Source: CAYMOV01 sp964392085
Lineage (GTDB): Bacteria > Oederibacteriota > Muellerivitia > Muellerivitales > Muellerivitaceae
Assembly (NCBI GenBank): GCA_964392085.1
Contig: CAYMOV010000095.1
Coordinates: 1-9,212 of the forward strand
Length of the DNA: 9,212 nt
Direction: 5' to 3'
Position 1 is the stretch's first letter. Every line of letters starts with the position of its first letter. Below are positions 6,581 through 9,212 of the stretch, one piece after another. The position numbers and the translations under genes are program-made. The notes beneath the pieces are model-generated. The model saw only the letters and a program-made list of their open reading frames with translations, was not told the origin of the DNA and ran no database searches.

Positions 6581-6675
6581 TCCGGCCGGCCCCGTCCGCC
6601 CTGGTGGGTGTTTCACCGTGGGGCCCCATGGATAGTTGTTCCTTTTTTGTCATAGGACAGGCTTCGACCCAACCG

Positions 6676-7080
6676 CTAGAGGTAGCCCATCTTGGTGAGT
6701 TGGGTCTTGATGGAGCCGACGGAGCGGCCCGACTCGAGCGCGAGCTTCTTGAAGGACACCCCATCGTGGAACGCGGCCCCGACGGCCTTGGCTTCCCCGT
6801 CGGTCCAGGCCCGGTGGGGCTTTTCATGCCCCTTGTCCCGGGGGTCCTGGGAGGGTTTCCTCTTGGTCTTTTCCAGGAGGCGGGTGACGTCCTGGAGGGT
6901 CTTCATCAGGCGGTCGAAGTCCTCCTCGGGAACCTCAAAATCCCGGTTGCGGGAGGGGTCCTTGAAGACGGACCGGAGCACCACCCGCCATCCCTCCTCG
7001 GGCCCCTTCTTGACGTCGATCACGTAGTCCTTCAGGCGGGTCTTCAGGGTTTGCGAGGCGAGGGTCCTTTCATCGGCCAT
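6676..7080 (-). CDS. Small protein with C-terminal helix-turn-helix, probable DNA-binding
   Basis: The 134-residue product has three parts. Residues 12-70 read as beta strands then a helix (DYVIDVKKG, GWRVVLRSVF, RDFEVPEEDFDRLMKTLQDVTRLLE); this layout is reminiscent of a PUR-type (DUF3276-like) nucleic-acid-binding repeat, but only loosely. Residues 71-90 are a charged linker rich in Lys, Asp and Pro. Residues 91-134 resemble a Myb/SANT-like or resolvase-like HTH: 'AWTDGEAKAVGAAFHDGVSF' then 'KLALESGRS' and 'GSIKTQLTKMGYL', the common pattern W-x-x-x-E ... G-x-S ... LA ... GRS-x-G-x-I-x-x-L-x-K-x-G. It is likely a cytoplasmic DNA-binding regulator. GGAGG at 7087-7091, six bases before the ATG, supports the start. 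It lies downstream of the stalk-protein gene and upstream of the receiver-like gene on one strand, but both gaps exceed 180 bases. Confidence 0.75.
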   Translation of the reverse strand: MADERTLASQTLKTRLKDYVIDVKKGPEEGWRVVLRSVFKDPSRNRDFEVPEEDFDRLMKTLQDVTRLLEKTKRKPSQDPRDKGHEKPHRAWTDGEAKAVGAAFHDGVSFKKLALESGRSVGSIKTQLTKMGYL

Positions 7081-7157
7081 GGGAATCCTCCGGGGAACAG
7101 GTTCGACCAGGGACCTGCAGTTTAAACCCCTCCGGTTCGGCGGATGCCCCGCCGCCC

Positions 7158-7167
7158 GTTAATTAAC
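7158..7167. repeat. AT-rich palindrome upstream of the HTH gene
   Basis: GTTAATTAAC is a perfect 10-base palindrome 78 bases before the HTH gene start. TTGTCA, five of six to a -35 box, lies on the minus strand at 7185-7180, but no good -10 box is spaced correctly, so I call only the palindrome. It could be a binding site in the promoter zone. Confidence 0.3.
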
Positions 7168-7225
7168 ACCCGTGAAATATGACAAAACGCGAAAAAGCCC
7201 TTAAATCATCGTGCGGACGTTCATC

Positions 7226-7279
7226 GTGAAAGCCTTGGGATCGGCCCCCGGTAAACAGTTCCCCTCTCCCGGCTTTCAC
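7226..7279 (-). terminator. Stem-loop across the stop codon of the stalk-protein gene
   Basis: GTGAAAGCC (7226-7234) and GGCTTTCAC (7271-7279) pair perfectly; after a two-base bulge a further GGGA/TCCC pair extends the stem on the minus strand. The loop is long and no T-run follows directly. The stem includes the TGA stop at 7278-7276. TCATCGTG is repeated directly at 7206-7213 and 7221-7228 beside it. A transcript-end or mRNA-stability role is plausible. Confidence 0.4.
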
Positions 7280-9212
7280 CTCACCAGGACCAACGGCAGG
7301 ACCGAACGGCCGCCTGGTGAGGCCACCCGGACGTAATACACCCCGTCGGCCAGGGGCTTACCCCGAAGGTCCCTCAGGTCCAGGCCGAAATCCACCACCC
7401 CCTTGGGCACTGAGGTCCAGTTCCTCGTGAGGATCCTCCGGTAGGCGGTCGTGTAGATGGAGAGGGTCACGGGCCCCGGGGATGGGAGGACCAGGCGGAC
7501 CGTCAGTTGGTCCCCCTGCCGGACCGGGTTGGGCCAAAGGACCGGGGCTGGCGGGGACCAGGGGGTCTCCGCCGGTGTCGCGGTCGTTCCCAAGGTTGAA
7601 GTCGCGCTCGGGGTCCGGGTGGGGGACGCGGTCCCGGTTGGGGAGGGTGTTGAAGTATTGGCCGGGGGTCCTGTCGCGCTGGGCGTCGCCGTCGGCGTGC
7701 CGCTGGGTGAACCGGTGGAAGTGTGGGTGGCGGAGGCTGTGGCCGTTCGGGTCACCGTCGGGGTCGGGGTTGGGGTGCCCGTGCGGGTGAAGGTCGCCGT
7801 CCAGGTGGGGGTCGCCGTTCGGGTAGCCGTCGGGGTCAACGTGGGAGTCCCCGTCCGGGTGGCCGTCGGGGTGTGGGTGTGGGTCGGCGTGCCGGTAAAG
7901 GTGCGGGTGAAGGTAGGCGTGTAAGTCGGGGTCCAGGTGCGGGTGAAACTCAAGGTGATCGTGGGGGTCCAAGACCCGGTGGGGGTGTAGGTCCCGGTTT
8001 CGGTCCGGGTGGAGGTGGGCGTATAGGTCGAGGTCCGGGTGGGGGTTTCCGTGGGGGTCAAGGTCTGGGTGCGCGTGAAGGATGGGGTATAGGTCAGGGT
8101 GAAGGTCCGGGTCGAAGTGGGGGTGAAGGTCTCGGTCCGGGTGGGGGTTTCCGTGGGGGTCAAGGTCTGGGTGCGCGTGAAGGAAGGCGTGAAGGACGGG
8201 GTAAAGGTTCGGGTCGAGGTGGGGGTATAGGTCTCGGTCCGGGTGAGGGTGACCGTGGGCGTCAGGGTGTCCGTACGGGTGAAGGAGGGCGTGAAGGTCG
8301 GGGTTGGGGTCCGGGTATCCGTCGGGGTATTTGTGTCGGTTCGGGTGTTCGTGAAAGTAGGGGTGAGGGTCGGCGTGCGGGTATCCGTGACGGTGAAGGT
8401 GTTGGTCGGGGTGCGGGTGTCGGTGGGGGTGCCTGTGTTCGTCCGCGTGAAGGAAGGGGTAAAGGTCGGGGTGAAGGTGCGCGTGAAGCTGGGGGTCGGC
8501 GAGGGGGTCCAGGTCGGGGGCAGGCAGGACATCGCGACGGCCACCTGGTCGAAGACGGCGGTGCAGAGGGCCGGTCCGTTGGCGCCGTCGGTCACGGCCA
8601 TCCCCGCGTGGGTGTTGGCCGACAGGGCGGCCGTGACGGCGGCCGCGGAGATCCAGGTGAGGCCATCGGGCGACCAGGAGGCCTGGAAGACATTGCCGAC
8701 CCGGGTGAGGCGCAGGAAACAGGGGAGGCCCAGGGTGTCCGGGTAGGCCGTGGTGGCGACCCCAGCGGGCGTGAGACGGCTGTGGATGACCACCTCCCCA
8801 CCGGGGGTGACGCCGACGAAGACAAAGGCCGAGGGGGAGGTCCCGGTCTCGCGGATCATGATCCCGGCTTGGTCCGCGGCGGTTCCCCCCGACACCGAGA
8901 CCACCCGGGCCGTGATCGAACCGTCGCCGCAAAAGGTCTGTTTTGTGAACTGGAGGGAATCCGTGGTGTAGTTCATGGGGCCGCCGGTGCCGTTGACCGT
9001 GAACACCCCTCCGCTTTCACTCGCGCTACCGGGGACCCGGGGGTTCCCGAGGTCCTGTTCCACCCAGGGGGACGGCAGGGAACCGGCGACGTACAGGCTC
9101 ACCGGGCAGGATGTCGCGAAGGCCCCTTGGTTGTCCCAGGCCCGGGCCGAGAGGAAATGGCTTTGGTCCGGCACGAGGTTCCAGGTGAAGGCGTAGGGCG
9201 CCGAGGCGCTCG
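7276..9212 (-). CDS. Large surface protein: Ig-like end, DUF1349/LamG-like domain, Thr-X stalk, FlgD-like C-terminus (5' end outside window)
   Basis: The frame stays open to the window edge, so the true start lies beyond 9212; the GTG at 9174 is an internal Val. The visible 644 residues hold four parts. First is the end of an Ig/cadherin-like repeat (APYAFTWNLVPDQSHFLSAR, AWDNQGAFATSCPVSLYV). Next, about 8530-9069, is a beta-sandwich of the DUF1349/LamG-like type, with 'GDGSITARVVSV', 'DQAGIMIRETG', 'PCFLRLTRVGNVFQASWSPD' and 'AGMAVTDG'. Then comes a 317-residue tract with Thr at nearly every second position. Last, from WPNP (start near 7536), is a FlgD-like Ig domain: 'PGPVTLSIYTTAYRRIL' and 'LRGKPLADGVYYVRV', ending LPLVLVR. 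Similar ends act as sorting or anchoring domains in secreted proteins of several phyla. It is probably a carbohydrate-binding or adhesive cell-surface protein. Confidence 0.88.
   Translation of the reverse strand, partial: SASAPYAFTWNLVPDQSHFLSARAWDNQGAFATSCPVSLYVAGSLPSPWVEQDLGNPRVPGSASESGGVFTVNGTGGPMNYTTDSLQFTKQTFCGDGSITARVVSVSGGTAADQAGIMIRETGTSPSAFVFVGVTPGGEVVIHSRLTPAGVATTAYPDTLGLPCFLRLTRVGNVFQASWSPDGLTWISAAAVTAALSANTHAGMAVTDGANGPALCTAVFDQVAVAMSCLPPTWTPSPTPSFTRTFTPTFTPSFTRTNTGTPTDTRTPTNTFTVTDTRTPTLTPTFTNTRTDTNTPTDTRTPTPTFTPSFTRTDTLTPTVTLTRTETYTPTSTRTFTPSFTPSFTRTQTLTPTETPTRTETFTPTSTRTFTLTYTPSFTRTQTLTPTETPTRTSTYTPTSTRTETGTYTPTGSWTPTITLSFTRTWTPTYTPTFTRTFTGTPTHTHTPTATRTGTPTLTPTATRTATPTWTATFTRTGTPTPTPTVTRTATASATHTSTGSPSGTPTATPSATGPPANTSTPSPTGTASPTRTPSATSTLGTTATPAETPWSPPAPVLWPNPVRQGDQLTVRLVLPSPGPVTLSIYTTAYRRILTRNWTSVPKGVVDFGLDLRDLRGKPLADGVYYVRVASPGGRSVLPLVLVR
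7564..8514 (-). repeat. 317-codon alternating Thr-X stalk
   Basis: Threonine occupies almost every second codon and the partner residue varies among Pro, Arg, Phe, Ser, Asp, Glu, Asn, Leu, Gln, Tyr, Trp, His and others, in phrases such as TPTFTPSFTRT. The right part is rich in Thr-Phe and Thr-Arg, the left end shifts to Pro/Ser/Ala/Gly. The plus strand is correspondingly rich in GGT and GGG. It is expected to be an extended, probably O-glycosylated spacer. Confidence 0.92.
7987..8292 (-). repeat. Three tandem 102-bp (34-residue) units inside the stalk
   Basis: Units at 8292-8191, 8190-8089 and 8088-7987 each begin TPSFTRT and share the pattern TLTP...TRT...TPTSTRT. A 42-base stretch is identical at 8041-8082 and 8143-8184, exactly 102 bases apart, so units two and three are a recent copy or have been homogenised; unit one has diverged. 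Confidence 0.9.

Larger units (their letters stand above)
6495..6675 (-). other. AT-rich intergenic region upstream of the receiver-like gene
   Basis: These 181 bases hold a marked drop in GC at 6538-6580, with ATGTCA/ATGTAA-like words repeated, carrying the promoter and dyad listed separately. Further right are a 10-base palindrome TGGGGCCCCA (6619-6628) and a run of six T at 6642-6647 on the plus strand. No terminator for the leftward gene ending at 6676 is evident. Confidence 0.5.

Noticed and set aside
6604..7125. Plus-strand frame of 173 codons opposite the HTH gene
   Set aside because: Shadow frame in GC-rich DNA; the minus frame has a recognisable HTH and a strong ribosome binding site.
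7564..8514. CRISPR-like or satellite array
   Set aside because: The repeats are in frame, degenerate and protein-coding, with no spacer structure.
8243..8746. Plus-strand frame with alternating Val (also 7457-7924), resembling an amyloid-like repeat
   Set aside because: Antisense image of the Thr codons (ACC/ACG read as GGT/CGT neighbours); no ribosome binding site and no flanking domain.
7358..8932. Long minus-strand frame rich in His, Asp and Pro across the stalk gene
   Set aside because: It is the shifted reading of the Thr-X repeat; the regular composition keeps it free of stops. The other frame gives recognisable domains on both sides.
9172..9174. GTG as the start of the stalk protein
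   Set aside because: The frame continues upstream to the window edge and encodes a normal Ig-like strand (APYAFTWN), so this is an internal Val.

Overview
The window is GC-rich bacterial DNA with dense coding and good Shine-Dalgarno sites (GGAG/AAGGAG). Lipoprotein and signal-peptide genes, long threonine/proline-rich stalks and a FlgD-type C-terminal domain point to a Gram-negative-type bacterium. Alternating Thr-X tracts next to FlgD-like domains recall several uncultured candidate phyla (for example FCPU426 or Elusimicrobia-like lineages). That placement is from memory and weakly held; nothing here fixes the taxonomy.

Layout. From 1 to 6116 everything reads rightwards: the C-terminal end of an Old Yellow Enzyme-type NADH:flavin oxidoreductase (1-209); a two-gene DrrAB/NatAB-type ABC exporter with a 41-bp gene overlap (310-1915); a lipoprotein with a C-terminal Thr/Pro tail (2179-3003); a 452-bp non-coding gap holding nested inverted repeats (best at 3181-3337); and a large secreted YncE-like beta-propeller/phosphoesterase fusion (3456-6116). 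From 6126 onward everything reads leftwards: a stand-alone receiver-like protein that has lost its phosphorylation residues (6126-6494), a small protein with a C-terminal helix-turn-helix (6676-7080), and the 3' part of a large surface protein (7276 to beyond 9212). The last has an Ig-like end, a DUF1349/LamG-like beta-sandwich, a 317-residue alternating Thr-X stalk and a FlgD-like C-terminal domain.

How the parts relate. The ABC pair is clearly one operon. The lipoprotein, the phosphoesterase and the stalk protein are all predicted to be exported and probably act at or outside the cell envelope, but no shared pathway is visible. The two small leftward genes look regulatory. I see no phage, transposase, CRISPR, tRNA or rRNA, and no clear multi-gene novel system. 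The best leads are the structured gap before the phosphoesterase, the degenerate receiver with an operator-like dyad in its promoter, and the two Thr-X-tract proteins.
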